64,000 nt of DNA from positions 62,001 to 126,000 of the forward strand of contig NZ_JABZEO010000004.1 of the NCBI RefSeq assembly GCF_013385175.1, read 5' to 3'. A model generated the notes under the pieces. It searched no databases and was not told the origin of the DNA. It saw nothing but the letters and a program-made list of their open reading frames with translations. This DNA is from Allochromatium humboldtianum (GTDB taxonomy: Bacteria > Pseudomonadota > Gammaproteobacteria > Chromatiales > Chromatiaceae). Below are positions 26,045 to 36,613 of the stretch, piece after piece (the stretch's first letter is position 1; the number at the start of each line of letters is the position of its first letter). The position numbers and the translations under genes were made by a program.

Positions 26045-29000
26045 ATTGCTGAGACTCCTGCGGATTTTCGAACCGTTCCGTCTCGACGACAACCTCTTGA
26101 CTCTCGGTGGCTTCCTTTTCCTTCGACCACTCGGCGCGCAGCGACTGGGCGTGGCGCTTGATTTGCTCGATGTGCGGTGACTTCTCTGACGATTCCTCAA
26201 ACCGTCTTTCAGTGTCAACGCCCAGTTGCTCGATGCCCAACTGATCGAGCCGGGCGAAGACTGGTTCCATCGCGGCGTCCGGATCGCGAAAAAAGAGGCT
26301 GCCGCGGATGCGGACGAAGATCCAGCCGAGTCGTTCGAGAATGGCCTGCCGCTCGAGATCGCGCTGAAGCTGGTCCTGCGTGTGCCAGCGTTCCCCGTCA
26401 CATTCCACTGCGAGTCGTTTCGTGGTCCCTTCGACGACAAGGTCAATGCGATAAGCCCCGACCGGCCACTGCGTCTTGACGCGGTAGCCACGGGTGACGA
26501 GCCGCTCTAGAACCCGTTGCTCAAAAACGGACTCGGTGCGCTGGCCTTGTTCCTCCAACTCGCGCATCAGGGCGCGCGGATCGCGTGCGTGCTCGATGAG
26601 TCGGCGTCGCAGATCGCCCGACTTGAGATGGCTTTCCGGATCGATTGAATGGACGACCCAGAGCTGATCGCGTGCGCGGCTTACAGCGACGTTGTAGCGC
26701 TTCTTGTAGATGTCTCTCGGACCTGTATCGCGCAGCGGAAGCTTGCCGTCATCCGGCGGGCCATCGACCAGGGAGAGAAAGATGACATCGCGTTCGTCGC
26801 CCTGAAACTGCGCGGCATTTCCACATAGCAAACGGTGTTTGGCGAAGACATCGGGTGCCAGCCGTGATCGAAGCAGCTCTTCGATCAGGAGTGCCTGATC
26901 GTCGCCCAGCAGTGAAACCACGCCGATGCTGGTCGGTTGACCGGTGTCGTCGTAGGCGAACTCGGCATGCTGGATAAAGGCGACGATGAGCGAGGCGATC
27001 TCCTCGGCCTCGACAGGGTTCGTCTTGCCGTTCTTGTCCCGGTAGCCATCGACACGATGGGAGATCAGGGCAGGGCAGATGCGAGCCGATAGAGGTTCAC
27101 GCAGTGGCCGGATGGCATTTCCGTATGACAGTTGGTTGCTGAACTGGATGATTTCGGGCACGCAGCGAAAATGTTCGCGTAGGGCGAGGACACCGCCGAA
27201 GGACATCTCGGCCAGATCGTAGATGGACGTCTGGCCGTCAAAGAGGTGTCTGTGGGGTATGTCCTGTAAATCGGTGTCAATGATCCGTTTGACATCTTCG
27301 AACTTCTGACCGACCGCATCTGGTGTGACCTGTTCCTTGTCACCGACGATCACGTACTCACGTCCGAGATAGAGTGCCGCAAGCGCTGTGACGTCGCTCT
27401 GACTGGCTTCATCGATGATCACGACGTCGAATCGCGTCTCCCGTGGATCGAAGCTCTCATACACGCGATTCAGGGGCATGATCCAGACGGGGACGGCATG
27501 ACGGGCCGAGGCGAGGAGCTTCCTGGCTTCGCGCAACAAGGCTGGAGCGCGTCGTCCAGTGCCCTTGCCGATCCGGCGCATGGTCTGTACGTAACCCGTC
27601 AGTGCTTGTTGTTCAGGCAAGCCAACCCGCTCGCACTGAGCGGCCCAACTTTCGTGCTCGATGATCTCTGCCGCGAGTTTTCTCAGTTCCTCCTCGGTTC
27701 GATCCAACCGGCTCTGGAGATCGGTCAGCGACACCTGTGCCCGGCGATCCAGTTCTTGAGTCAACTGTCTCCAGCGCCAGGCAGCCGCGACCTCGCCAGG
27801 TGGACTCGATGACTCATGCGGGGGCTGTCGCTGAGCAATGGCCTGTGCCCAGGCTTGCGCGATCGGTTCCAGTTTCCGGAGATGCGTCAAACGTGTCTCG
27901 TAGATCTCGCGCAGACCTTCCAGGCGTGTCAGATCACGGTACGTCGCATCATAGTTGTCTACATTCCATGCATCTTGTGCCCTGAGCAAGGTGGAGGCGG
28001 GCTTGCTTTGGGGAAAACCGGCAAGATAGCCGCGCTGCGTCTGGAGTGCGGCCGAGAGTTCAGACTGTCGAATCAGCGCTGCCTGTGCCTCAACGATCTC
28101 GGACAAGCCGGACGAACCGGCGCGCCGAATGCGAGCCAGTTCATCCTGATCTCCAGGTAACGGTGCATGGTTTGCCAGCCAGGCATCCCAGCGAAAACCG
28201 ACCGAGCGAAGCTCATCGATGAGGGGCTCCCAAACGGATTGACGCCAGTCGAGTCGCTTGCGGATCTCCTGCGCATAACCCTGCGCCGTCAACTCGGGTC
28301 GATGTCCCAAACTCTCCGCCATTGGCCCGCCAAGCGATTCGACGGTCCGTTGCCATCGCGAAACAAAACGCCTGCGGCTTTCAGCCAATCGTGCCATCGC
28401 ATACAGAGCGCGAAATTCATCGATGACCTGGGGTACGCGACCATCCACCCGACAGTCTTCGATCAGACGATGCCAGGCACGCCGGGTCAGCTTCGTCTTC
28501 AGGCCGAACTCACGTCCAGCTTCGAGGAAGTCCAAGATTTCCTTGAGTATCCGTAACGTCTCATCCGGCGGGTGATCGGCAGGGAGTTCAGGTCCGTGCG
28601 CCAGAATGAGCTTCTGAGCCGATCCGGCTTCGTCCGCCAGCATCTCCATGATGTTCAATAGGTCGATCCAGGTCTCGCGCCAGTCGCCGCCCATCCAGCC
28701 GGCGAATATGACCTCACGCAACCATCCGGTGGATTCAAAAAGCGTTTCAGCCGATCGCGTCACGCGCTGGTGCAACCTCTGGAGCTGCTCCACACCGGCT
28801 CTGGTGGCTGTATCCTTTTCCCAGAGATCGGGGCGGTGGGATCGCGCGCGCGAACCGGCGGCGGTTCGTTCCTGGGCGAGTTGGTGAAAGTCTGCTGTAC
28901 TCACCAGGCGCTTCAGATCCGGTTGCCGTACAGCCAGTTGAGCCTCGTCCACAGGCGAGACCAGAGTTTGGGAGGCGTAGAGCTGACGGATCTCGGTTTC

Positions 29001-30644
29001 CGTCAACGGGCACAGGGCGCCGGATGTCAGTGGACCAGGTATCCAACTATCGCGATCCGCGTTGGCTTTGATCTGTTTTGCCGCTTCGATCGGGGCGATG
29101 CCCTCGCCGCCGAGGACGATTTCATCCACCTCACTGAACCGTGCGGCCCGTAACTGCCGACGAAGGGATTCGGTTTCCTCCAACAGTTTCCGACGTCTCT
29201 GCCTCAGCGCCTTGGCCTTTGCCCGCAGGTCAGCGGCATCCGAGTTCGAGAGCCGATCGACAATCTGCTGCGCGGCCCGCGCGAGTTGTGCCTGACTATC
29301 GGCGTCACCTTCCAGGACGCTCAGGGCCAATGCCTGGATGGACTCATCGACTTGCTGCCGCAAGACCCGGAGAGCCTTTGTGGTGTGCGCCGTGACCAGC
29401 ACACTCTTGCCGTGGGCCAGGAGGTGGCCGAGCAGATTGGCAATCGTATGGGTCTTGCCCGTCCCTGGCGGTCCTTGAACCAAAATGGCTCTGGTTTTCA
29501 TCAGCCGGTCAGCGATGGCGTATTGCTCACCGTTGGCGGGTTTGCTGAAGAGAATGTCTGGCGCTGGCTCGCTCGGCATAGGGGACGGCGCGAGCGTCTG
29601 TCCCGATTGATCCGAGGGAACTTCAGACAGCTCGACACCAACGATACGTGCCAGTCCTTCGGGGATAGCCGTTTCCTCGCGATCCAGATGCTCAACGATG
29701 TGATCCAGCGTCGTTGTCAGGCCAGCAATGCGTGAGCGCAAGATGATGACCGGTTCACGCCAAAGACTGGGGCGTGCGATTTTTGCACTCTGAGGTTTCG
29801 TGTCGAGGAAATCGCCGTTCAGGAGACCGTGGATGAGTCGCCGAAGAAACCCTGTCGTGCTGTCGCCACCCAACGGATCGACTGGACGCTCGTCGAGTTC
29901 TTTCTCGAAATGGCCGATCATGGCCCCATCGAGATCCGGTAGGAGTCTCAGCAGGGCGCGATGCAGTTCGACTTTCTCTGTTTCACTGCTGAAGTGGAAT
30001 TCCGGCACGGATGGATCGAACGTCAGTGTCACGCGCTGCATTAAGACCGGATGCTGTACTCCATGCTCGGGGACGCTCAGCATGCCTTCGGCCAGAATCA
30101 GCTCCAGACGGTCGCCTTCGCGCTGCATCGTCGTCCAGAGCGCGTGGATGCGCTCGAAGATTTGGTAGGCGGCAATCGATGGGCGCTCTGCCGTGACCCA
30201 TTTGGCACGCTCGGCTTTCCAGACATCCAGTGCCTTCAGACGTTCAGCCTCATGCGAGAAATCAATGGTGACGGTATGCCCTTCGCTAGTCTGAGAATTC
30301 CGTGACGGTAGCACCTCCACAGGTGCATCGACGGACTGCCAGCCGGGTATCAGCCAGCTCTCCAGTATTCGCGGGGGTGTCGGACAGGGGGTGAGATGCG
30401 GACGCCGAATGCGTATGACAGGCTCCAGTTCGGCGGCTGTTTCGCTTTCTGCATCCTCATCGCGATCACCGCGCCAAATTTGGATGCATGGATGGATCGG
30501 CCACTGATCGAGTCGGAGAACATCCAGGCCGGACAGATCACGAGGGACTGGATTCCTGAGTTCGTTGAGTCCCTTAAGAAATTTGAAGGTTTGGGTAAGT
30601 CTGTCCCTAGCGGTCTGTTTCTTGACCAAGTGCTCCAAAGTCAT
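26025..30644 (-). CDS. Superfamily 1 helicase fused to a PD-(D/E)XK (DUF559/Vsr-like) nuclease
   Basis: A 1539-residue protein. Residues 1-380 form an unrecognised N-terminal region. The helicase core begins with Walker A ILVQGPPGTGKTHTIANLL (about 391) and, after an insertion of some 650 residues with coiled-coil stretches (for example RQRRRKLLEETESLRRQ), continues with motif II VVIIDEASQSD (about 1073), motif III YVIVGDKEQ, a motif V-like QFQGDERDVIFLS (about 1281) and motif VI YNVAVSRARDQLWVV (about 1320). The C-terminal domain (about 1385-1490) has RIDLVVEG, LAVECDGERWH and a DLERQAILERLGWIFVRIRG segment, fitting REase_MTES_1575/DUF559-type nucleases. This plan resembles single-gene anti-phage proteins such as the Hhe type; defence is inference. 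The start has GAGGAAG about 5 bases upstream. G+C is visibly lower than in neighbours. Confidence 0.85.
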   Translation of the reverse strand: MTLEHLVKKQTARDRLTQTFKFLKGLNELRNPVPRDLSGLDVLRLDQWPIHPCIQIWRGDRDEDAESETAAELEPVIRIRRPHLTPCPTPPRILESWLIPGWQSVDAPVEVLPSRNSQTSEGHTVTIDFSHEAERLKALDVWKAERAKWVTAERPSIAAYQIFERIHALWTTMQREGDRLELILAEGMLSVPEHGVQHPVLMQRVTLTFDPSVPEFHFSSETEKVELHRALLRLLPDLDGAMIGHFEKELDERPVDPLGGDSTTGFLRRLIHGLLNGDFLDTKPQSAKIARPSLWREPVIILRSRIAGLTTTLDHIVEHLDREETAIPEGLARIVGVELSEVPSDQSGQTLAPSPMPSEPAPDILFSKPANGEQYAIADRLMKTRAILVQGPPGTGKTHTIANLLGHLLAHGKSVLVTAHTTKALRVLRQQVDESIQALALSVLEGDADSQAQLARAAQQIVDRLSNSDAADLRAKAKALRQRRRKLLEETESLRRQLRAARFSEVDEIVLGGEGIAPIEAAKQIKANADRDSWIPGPLTSGALCPLTETEIRQLYASQTLVSPVDEAQLAVRQPDLKRLVSTADFHQLAQERTAAGSRARSHRPDLWEKDTATRAGVEQLQRLHQRVTRSAETLFESTGWLREVIFAGWMGGDWRETWIDLLNIMEMLADEAGSAQKLILAHGPELPADHPPDETLRILKEILDFLEAGREFGLKTKLTRRAWHRLIEDCRVDGRVPQVIDEFRALYAMARLAESRRRFVSRWQRTVESLGGPMAESLGHRPELTAQGYAQEIRKRLDWRQSVWEPLIDELRSVGFRWDAWLANHAPLPGDQDELARIRRAGSSGLSEIVEAQAALIRQSELSAALQTQRGYLAGFPQSKPASTLLRAQDAWNVDNYDATYRDLTRLEGLREIYETRLTHLRKLEPIAQAWAQAIAQRQPPHESSSPPGEVAAAWRWRQLTQELDRRAQVSLTDLQSRLDRTEEELRKLAAEIIEHESWAAQCERVGLPEQQALTGYVQTMRRIGKGTGRRAPALLREARKLLASARHAVPVWIMPLNRVYESFDPRETRFDVVIIDEASQSDVTALAALYLGREYVIVGDKEQVTPDAVGQKFEDVKRIIDTDLQDIPHRHLFDGQTSIYDLAEMSFGGVLALREHFRCVPEIIQFSNQLSYGNAIRPLREPLSARICPALISHRVDGYRDKNGKTNPVEAEEIASLIVAFIQHAEFAYDDTGQPTSIGVVSLLGDDQALLIEELLRSRLAPDVFAKHRLLCGNAAQFQGDERDVIFLSLVDGPPDDGKLPLRDTGPRDIYKKRYNVAVSRARDQLWVVHSIDPESHLKSGDLRRRLIEHARDPRALMRELEEQGQRTESVFEQRVLERLVTRGYRVKTQWPVGAYRIDLVVEGTTKRLAVECDGERWHTQDQLQRDLERQAILERLGWIFVRIRGSLFFRDPDAAMEPVFARLDQLGIEQLGVDTERRFEESSEKSPHIEQIKRHAQSLRAEWSKEKEATESQEVVVETERFENPQESQQSMHLTL

Positions 30645-30775
30645 TTCGCTTCCTCGTGAGGCAAGAAGTTCATCCGTATCTCAATCCCGCAAGTCTGCCA
30701 AACCACGGCCTATTTGCGCAATAAAACACTATGCGTGTCGCCGTCGTGCGACTCACTTTTTTAGCGCATTGTGAA

Positions 30776-32002
30776 TCAGGCAGACGGCTCCGGGAACAAA
30801 CCCGGCAACCACCGACCGGCCAGATGTGCCGGAAATGCCAGCACCAGTGGGGCACGACTCGTCTGAGCCGTCACGATGCCCGCGTCGATCAGCGCGGAGA
30901 CGACTCGTCTCGCCTGCCGCTCCCCCGTGCCCACGAGGCCGGGCACCTCGCCGCGCGGCAGGGTGCCGCGATACAGGAGCGAATCGAGCACCAGACCGGC
31001 CTTGGGCGGCAAACGACCGAGCTGTATCGCGTCCCGCGCCCAGAGTTGGATGCGTTCGCGCAATCTTTCGGGCTGGATCAGGCCGTCCATGAACTCCACC
31101 TGATCGATGCAGAGATCAAGGAAGAACACCGCAAAATCGGCCAGGGCCTCTTCGCTCAGATGTCCCCGGCCATCGAGATCATTGCGTCGCGGCAGGTCAC
31201 AGGCCGCGAGATGCTGTTTGTAGGTCTCGACATGGCGCGCCAGACCGCGCGCCACGGACCAGAGCGCGCCGCTGTCGAGAGTTTCGACCAGCACTGCATG
31301 GGACATCAGGCGGGCGACTCGGCCATTGCCGTCGATGAAGGGATGGATCCATAGCAGACGGTGATGCGCACAGGCCGCGGCCAGGATGGTGTCGGCGCGT
31401 CCCAGATTGGTATAGACATGCGTGAAGCGATCCAGGAAGCGGGGCACGGCGCCAGGACTGACCGCGAGATGACGACCGACGCGCACGTCCCGATCACGCC
31501 ACTGCCCCGGCTCGACCCGGACGCGCGTCTCGCTATCCAGATCCCGAGTCCAAAGCAGCTCCTCCGGCAACTCCATGCAGAACCGGCGGTGGATCTCACG
31601 TATTCCCTCGAACGTGAGCGCGCGTTCCCGCAGTCCTCCTTCATCGATCCACTGCTGAACGGCGACATGCGCGCGTGCCTCGCGCTGTAAATCGCGTGTT
31701 TCAGGATCGCGGCTGTAATCGGCTCTGAGCGCTCGCTCGATATCGACCGGGTGTGTATTATGACCCTCGATCAGGTTGCTGTAGTAGCAGTTCATGGCAC
31801 GCACGAGTGTGGCCAGTGGTGAGAGCAGAGTTTCCGGCAAGGCTCGCCGAAGACCGGCGGCTTTTTGGGCGAGTTCAACCGTTCGGTCGAGGATCTCGCC
31901 GCGACGCTTGGCACCTTCGCGCAACAGCAGCGGTTCCATCGAGGCCGGGGACTCACCCCTGTCCAGAGTAGAAGCGTCCGCTTTTTTATCCGCTTTATTC
32001 AT
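30776..32002 (-). CDS. Class II Fic family protein (AMPylase-type)
   Basis: A 408-residue protein. The N-terminal Fic_N region holds the inhibitory motif SNLIEG (about residues 74-79; family pattern (S/T)xxxE(G/N)), which makes it a self-inhibited class II Fic. The catalytic motif HPFIDGNGRVAR (about 216-227) is fully canonical, so transfer of AMP or another nucleotide to a target hydroxyl is expected. A C-terminal winged-helix-like domain (about 340-395; LPRGEVPGLVGTGERQARRVV) may bind DNA. It is upstream of the helicase gene on the same strand with a 131-base gap. It could be a regulator, toxin-like element or defence accessory; no separate antitoxin gene is needed or seen. Confidence 0.9.
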   Translation of the reverse strand: MNKADKKADASTLDRGESPASMEPLLLREGAKRRGEILDRTVELAQKAAGLRRALPETLLSPLATLVRAMNCYYSNLIEGHNTHPVDIERALRADYSRDPETRDLQREARAHVAVQQWIDEGGLRERALTFEGIREIHRRFCMELPEELLWTRDLDSETRVRVEPGQWRDRDVRVGRHLAVSPGAVPRFLDRFTHVYTNLGRADTILAAACAHHRLLWIHPFIDGNGRVARLMSHAVLVETLDSGALWSVARGLARHVETYKQHLAACDLPRRNDLDGRGHLSEEALADFAVFFLDLCIDQVEFMDGLIQPERLRERIQLWARDAIQLGRLPPKAGLVLDSLLYRGTLPRGEVPGLVGTGERQARRVVSALIDAGIVTAQTSRAPLVLAFPAHLAGRWLPGLFPEPSA

Positions 32003-32065
32003 GGATTTTAAGATTTATATATCAATGCCTTGAGTTTTTATTCCAGCATGGATGAGTCCTGTCGT

Positions 32066-32192
32066 ATGTCCGCTTCGATCAGCCTGTCGCTCGCTCTGTC
32101 CGACTTGGCATCCTCCGCTCGGGCTGGTCATCGCTAGGGGCGAGCGCTTCAACCGTTTCTAGACGGTCAAATTCATGAGCGGTGTGATCTAT
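32066..32192 (+). pseudogene. Decayed partial copy of the phosphodiester glycosidase gene
   Basis: Two blocks match the gene at 19691. The first (from 32066) copies its start codon region, including 15 identical bases and a 17-base identical run. The second (32115-32192) matches 20039-20116 without gaps at about 68 of 78 bases by my count. The roughly 300 bases between these blocks in the parent are missing, and the second block has an in-frame TAG. It is thus a dead remnant of a duplicated or paralogous gene. The last codons and stop of copA (32173) lie inside it on the other strand. Confidence 0.8.
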
Positions 32193-34671
32193 CTGACAGC
32201 GCCGTGCGCAGTCGCAGACTGTTGGTGACGACGAACAGGCTCGACAGACTCATGGCACCGGCGGCGAACATGGGATCGAGCTGCCAGCCGGTGAAAGGCC
32301 AGAACACCCCGGCGGCAAGCGGAATGAGCGCGATGTTGTAGCCATAGGCCCAGACGAAGTTGAGCCGGATGGTGCGCAGGGTGCGGCGTGCCAGTTCCAC
32401 CGCATCGGCCACGCCGCGCGGATCACCGCGCATCAGAACGACGCTGCCGGATTCGATCGCGATGTCGGTCCCGGTGCCGATGGCGAGGCCGACATCGGCC
32501 TGAGCGAGCGCCGGAGCGTCGTTGATGCCGTCGCCGACGAAGGCCACGCGCCGCCCCTTGGCTTGCAGACGCGCGATCTCGGCGGACTTGTCGGCGGGCA
32601 TGACCTCGGCCAGCACGCGCCCGATGCCGAGTTCGCGCGCGACCGATTCGGCGGCGGGACGTCCGTCGCCGGTCAGCAGGGCGACGTCCAGCCCCTGTTC
32701 GGCCAGTCGCCCGATGGCCTCGCGGCTGCCGGGTTTGATGGGGTCGGACACGCCCAGCACCGCGACCAGCTCGCCATCGACCGCGACATGCATGAGCGTC
32801 GCCGTTGAGTTGGCCGGACCTTCGCCGGCCGCTGCCGGTTCCAGATCCACCCCGAGTTCCTCCATCCAGCGCCGCGCGCCCACGACGACCATCCGGCCAT
32901 CGACCCGCGCGCGGATGCCGAGTCCGGGCCGCGCCTCGACCTCATCCGCTTCGCTCAGGCTCAGACCACGCGCCCGCGCCGCGGCGACGATAGCCGTGCC
33001 GAGCGGATGCTCGCTGTGCTGCTCGACGGAGGCGGCCAGCGTCAGAGCCGCGTTCTCATCCAGACCGAAGACCGTCAGCTCGGTCAGCGTGGGCTGCCCT
33101 GCGGTCAGGGTGCCGGTCTTGTCGAGCACCACCGTATCGACCCGCGCCAGGGTCTCCAGCGCCGCGCCCTGCCGAAACAGCAGACCCAGACCGGCCCCGC
33201 GCCCGCTGGCGACCAGGATCGCGGTCGGCGTCGCCAGCCCCATGGCGCAGGGACAGGCGATCAGCAGTACGCTGACGGCGGCGACGAAGGCATGATTGAG
33301 CGCCGGTTCCGGTCCCAGCCACAGCCAGACGCCGAAGGTCAGGACCGCGATCCCCATGACGATCGGCACGAACACCGCCGCGATGCGATCGGCCAGACGC
33401 TGGATCGGCGGCTTGCCGGACTGCGCCTCCTGGACCAATTGGACGATACGCGCCAGCACCGAGTCGGCGCCGACGTGCGTGGCGCGATAGCGGAAGGCGC
33501 CGGTTTGGTTGAGCGTGCCGCCGATGACCGCATCCCCCGGTTCCTTGCGCACCGGAACCGGCTCGCCGCTGATCATGGATTCATCTACATGGCTCGCGCC
33601 CTCAATCAGCGTGCCGTCGACCGGGAGGCGCTCGCCCGGACGCACCAGCAGCACATCGCCCGGCACCACCGCCTCGGCCGGGATCTCGGTTTCACCCTCG
33701 GCGTCGAGTACGCGCGCGGTCGGCGGCTGGAGATGGAGCAGACGCCGGATCGCCTGCGAGGTGCGGCCCTTGGCGATCGCCTCCAGATAACGGCCGAACA
33801 GGATCAGGGTGACGATGACGGCGGCCGCCTCGAAATAGAGATGCGCGGTCCCGGCCGGGAAGAGCTGGGGCAGCGTCAGGGCCAGCAGCGAATACCCATA
33901 GGCCGCGCCACTGCCGAGCATCACCAGGCTTTCCATGCCTGGACTGAACTGCGCGAGCTCCTTCACGCCCCGGCTGAAGAAACGCCGCCCCGACCAGAAC
34001 ACGACCGGCGTGGCCAACAGCAGTTGCAGCCAATGCCAGACCGCCATGGGCGCGACCCGTTCCATGAGTCCATGTAGTCCGGGCAGGAGCATCGGCCCCA
34101 TGCTGACGAGCAGCAGCGGCAGACTCAGGGCGGCGGCGAACAGCAGATCGCGCTTGAGCCGGCCGAGTTCGCGTGCCTGCCGGGTCTCGTCGCTCTCATG
34201 TGGCTGGTCGGGCAGACGCGCCTCATAGCCCGCCGCGCGGATGCTCAGGGCGAGACGCTCGCGGCTCACCGTGGCCGGCAGATAGACGACGCTGGCCGAC
34301 TCGGTGCTCAGGTTGACGTTGGCCTCCAGCACGCCCGGCACGGCCCGCAGCCGACGCTCGACGCCCGCTACGCACGAGGCGCATTTCAATCCGCCGACGC
34401 CGAGCGTGATCGACTCGGTCACGGGCGCATAGCCGGCCGCGCGCACCGCCTCCAGCAGCTCGGGCACCGAGGTCTGCTCGAAACGCACCAGGGCCAGCCC
34501 CGAGGCCAGATTGACCTCGGCTGATTCGACGCCAGGATGATTGACGATGACACGCTCGACCCGCGCCACACAGGACGCACAGTTGAGGCCGTTCACTCCG
34601 ATACGCAGTTCTTGGGTCAAAATTTGGACTCCCGGCTGTGATGTCGTTCGTTCCCATGCGGGGACGTTCAT
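32173..34671 (-). CDS. copA: Copper-translocating P1B-type ATPase
   Basis: An 832-residue inner-membrane ATPase. Two N-terminal heavy-metal domains carry GLNCASC (about residue 30) and GLKCASC (about 98), with the usual GMxCxxC methionine replaced by leucine. The membrane metal site is [11 protein letters not shown], the phosphorylated aspartate is in [10 protein letters not shown], and the hinge is [17 protein letters not shown]. These features indicate Cu+ export to the periplasm. The ATG overlaps the stop of the diguanylate cyclase gene (ATGA), implying coupling. The last six or so residues (RSHRS end) are encoded by the relic on the other strand, so the original C-terminus was probably replaced. 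No copper regulator gene is adjacent. Confidence 0.94.
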   Translation of the reverse strand: MNVPAWERTTSQPGVQILTQELRIGVNGLNCASCVARVERVIVNHPGVESAEVNLASGLALVRFEQTSVPELLEAVRAAGYAPVTESITLGVGGLKCASCVAGVERRLRAVPGVLEANVNLSTESASVVYLPATVSRERLALSIRAAGYEARLPDQPHESDETRQARELGRLKRDLLFAAALSLPLLLVSMGPMLLPGLHGLMERVAPMAVWHWLQLLLATPVVFWSGRRFFSRGVKELAQFSPGMESLVMLGSGAAYGYSLLALTLPQLFPAGTAHLYFEAAAVIVTLILFGRYLEAIAKGRTSQAIRRLLHLQPPTARVLDAEGETEIPAEAVVPGDVLLVRPGERLPVDGTLIEGASHVDESMISGEPVPVRKEPGDAVIGGTLNQTGAFRYRATHVGADSVLARIVQLVQEAQSGKPPIQRLADRIAAVFVPIVMGIAVLTFGVWLWLGPEPALNHAFVAAVSVLLIACPCAMGLATPTAILVASGRGAGLGLLFRQGAALETLARVDTVVLDKTGTLTAGQPTLTELTVFGLDENAALTLAASVEQHSEHPLGTAIVAAARARGLSLSEADEVEARPGLGIRARVDGRMVVVGARRWMEELGVDLEPAAAGEGPANSTATLMHVAVDGELVAVLGVSDPIKPGSREAIGRLAEQGLDVALLTGDGRPAAESVARELGIGRVLAEVMPADKSAEIARLQAKGRRVAFVGDGINDAPALAQADVGLAIGTGTDIAIESGSVVLMRGDPRGVADAVELARRTLRTIRLNFVWAYGYNIALIPLAAGVFWPFTGWQLDPMFAAGAMSLSSLFVVTNSLRLRTALSDRSHRS

Positions 34672-36599
34672 TCGGCGGAATGGACGCGGTTGCGCCCCGA
34701 TTCCTTGGCAGCATAGAGCGCCGAGTCGGCGCGCGCGACCAGCGCGTTCATGGACTCGCCGGGACGCGCGAGTGTCGCGCCGAAGCTCGCCGTCGCCGTG
34801 CCGACGATGGGGAATTCGTGCTCGGCGATGCCCAGACGCAGCTTTTCGGCGGTCTGCTCGATGCCGCCGCGATCGATCCTCGGGCAGACGATCATGAACT
34901 CCTCGCCGCCCCAGCGCCCGAGCGAGTCATCCTTGCGCAACTGGGCGCGCAGCAGCCGCGTCATCTCGATCAGCACCTGATCGCCCGCCAGATGGCCATG
35001 CCGGTCGTTGACCGATTTGAAGTGGTCGATGTCGCACAGGATCAGCCCGAAGGTCGCGTCCGGATCGGTCAGGTCCGCCAACTCCGCGCCCAGGATCTCT
35101 TCGATCCGGCGCCGATTGTAGACCTCGGTCAGCAGGTCGGTGTTGGCCATGCGCGCCAGGATGCGGGCTTCACGCTCCTGGGCCTGTTTGGCCACCCGGA
35201 CCTCGATCAACTGGGTCGTGCGCTTGTCCAGTTCGACCGCCATCTCGTTGAAGTTCCGGCTGAGCCGGTCGATCTCCTGGATGCCAGCCGGCTGGAGCGG
35301 CCGGCTATCCATCCGCCGACCGAGATCACTGGTCGCCGCCGAGAGCGCATGGATCGGCGAGACGATGCGGTTCGACAGCCGTCGCACCGACACCAGGAGC
35401 AGCAGAAAAAAGCCCAGATAGAAGACCACCAGCACTCCGATGGCGACATAGCCGATGCGGTTGGTCAGATCGCGCAGCGCCGCGACGGGCGCGAGGATGC
35501 GTGCCTCGTTGACCAGCACCATCAGCCGCCAGCCGGTCTGGGAGATTGGCTTCTGGATGAGCACATAGCGGGTCGCGTCGATCCGCAGCTCCGATAGACT
35601 CTGACCCGACTGGAAGAACTCCAGCATCCCGGTGCTGAAGGTCGGATTCGCGCTCTTGAGGATGTTGTAGGCATCGGGCTTGCCGGGCGTGGCCCCGAGC
35701 GGTTCCGCATACTCGTGTTCGAGCAGCTCCTGGAGGCCGAAGACCTGCTCGACGCGCGGCGGCATGGCCAGGATGGTGCCGTCGCGGTCGACCATGAAGG
35801 GCATGGCGTCCCAGGACAGATTCAGGTCCAGGATATGACGGATGAAGCGCTCGATGGTCACGTCCAGTCCGGTGACGCCCTCCAGGAAGTCTCCGCGATA
35901 GACGGGCGCGATGCTGGAGATGACCCAGCCCGCGCCGGCCGGATCCAGATAGGCGCTGGTCCAGACCGGCCGGCGCTCGGGATCGTGGGCCGCGTCGGCC
36001 TCGTAATAGAAGGCCAGATCATTGACGTCCCAGGTGGTGCCGAAGCGCTCGGCGGCATCGTGCATGAAGGGATAGATCCGGCTCATGGCGTCCCAGGTGT
36101 TGAGGTAGACCTGGGTGACGATGGGGTTGGCGTCGACGATCGACTTGAAGAGCGGATCGAGATCCTCGCTACAGCGCGCCTTGTGCCGCTCGGCCTCGCC
36201 GATGGTGGTCGTCGCGGCGTAATAGAGGCTGGCGCCGCCGTTGTCATCGGCCTTGTAGTAGGCGCCGTTGGGATGGCGCTCCAGGCGCGGCGGGCCATTG
36301 GGCAGACGGCAGACCTCCGGATGGGCGAAGAAGGTCTCCTGTGCGCGCTGTAACAGCCCCGTGAGACGGGCGACCTCGCCGAGTTGGTTGTCGATGCTCC
36401 GGGCCTCGATGGTAGTGATCGTCAGCAGATTGTTCTGGACCTCCTGGAGCAGGGTGTCCTGGTTGCGCGTCGAGATGTAGAGATTGATGCTGAAATAAAG
36501 CGTCAGGAGCACCAGCTCAATGGCTAGCATCGGGATCAGGGCGCTCTTGAGATAGTGGCGATAGATCAGCCCTTGCAGGCTCGACGGAGCGCGTTTCAT
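34668..36599 (-). CDS. Membrane diguanylate cyclase with extracytoplasmic Cache-type sensor
   Basis: A 643-residue protein from ATG 36599. A membrane helix (about 16-38) is followed by a periplasmic dCache-like sensor (about 40-310), a second helix (about 325-350), a HAMP-like linker with coiled coil (about 360-440) and a GGDEF domain. The active site is [11 protein letters not shown], and RKDD five residues before it is a complete I-site (RxxD), so c-di-GMP synthesis with product inhibition is expected. The gene lies between cobL (14 bases upstream) and copA (overlapping), forming a probable three-gene transcript. Its ligand is unknown. Confidence 0.9.
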   Translation of the reverse strand: MKRAPSSLQGLIYRHYLKSALIPMLAIELVLLTLYFSINLYISTRNQDTLLQEVQNNLLTITTIEARSIDNQLGEVARLTGLLQRAQETFFAHPEVCRLPNGPPRLERHPNGAYYKADDNGGASLYYAATTTIGEAERHKARCSEDLDPLFKSIVDANPIVTQVYLNTWDAMSRIYPFMHDAAERFGTTWDVNDLAFYYEADAAHDPERRPVWTSAYLDPAGAGWVISSIAPVYRGDFLEGVTGLDVTIERFIRHILDLNLSWDAMPFMVDRDGTILAMPPRVEQVFGLQELLEHEYAEPLGATPGKPDAYNILKSANPTFSTGMLEFFQSGQSLSELRIDATRYVLIQKPISQTGWRLMVLVNEARILAPVAALRDLTNRIGYVAIGVLVVFYLGFFLLLLVSVRRLSNRIVSPIHALSAATSDLGRRMDSRPLQPAGIQEIDRLSRNFNEMAVELDKRTTQLIEVRVAKQAQEREARILARMANTDLLTEVYNRRRIEEILGAELADLTDPDATFGLILCDIDHFKSVNDRHGHLAGDQVLIEMTRLLRAQLRKDDSLGRWGGEEFMIVCPRIDRGGIEQTAEKLRLGIAEHEFPIVGTATASFGATLARPGESMNALVARADSALYAAKESGRNRVHSAE

Positions 36600-36613
36600 C
36601 GTGGCGACCGGAT

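Noticed and set aside
30645-30775. Possible terminator between fic and the helicase gene
   Set aside because: Only a 5-base stem without a T-run in the proper place was found.
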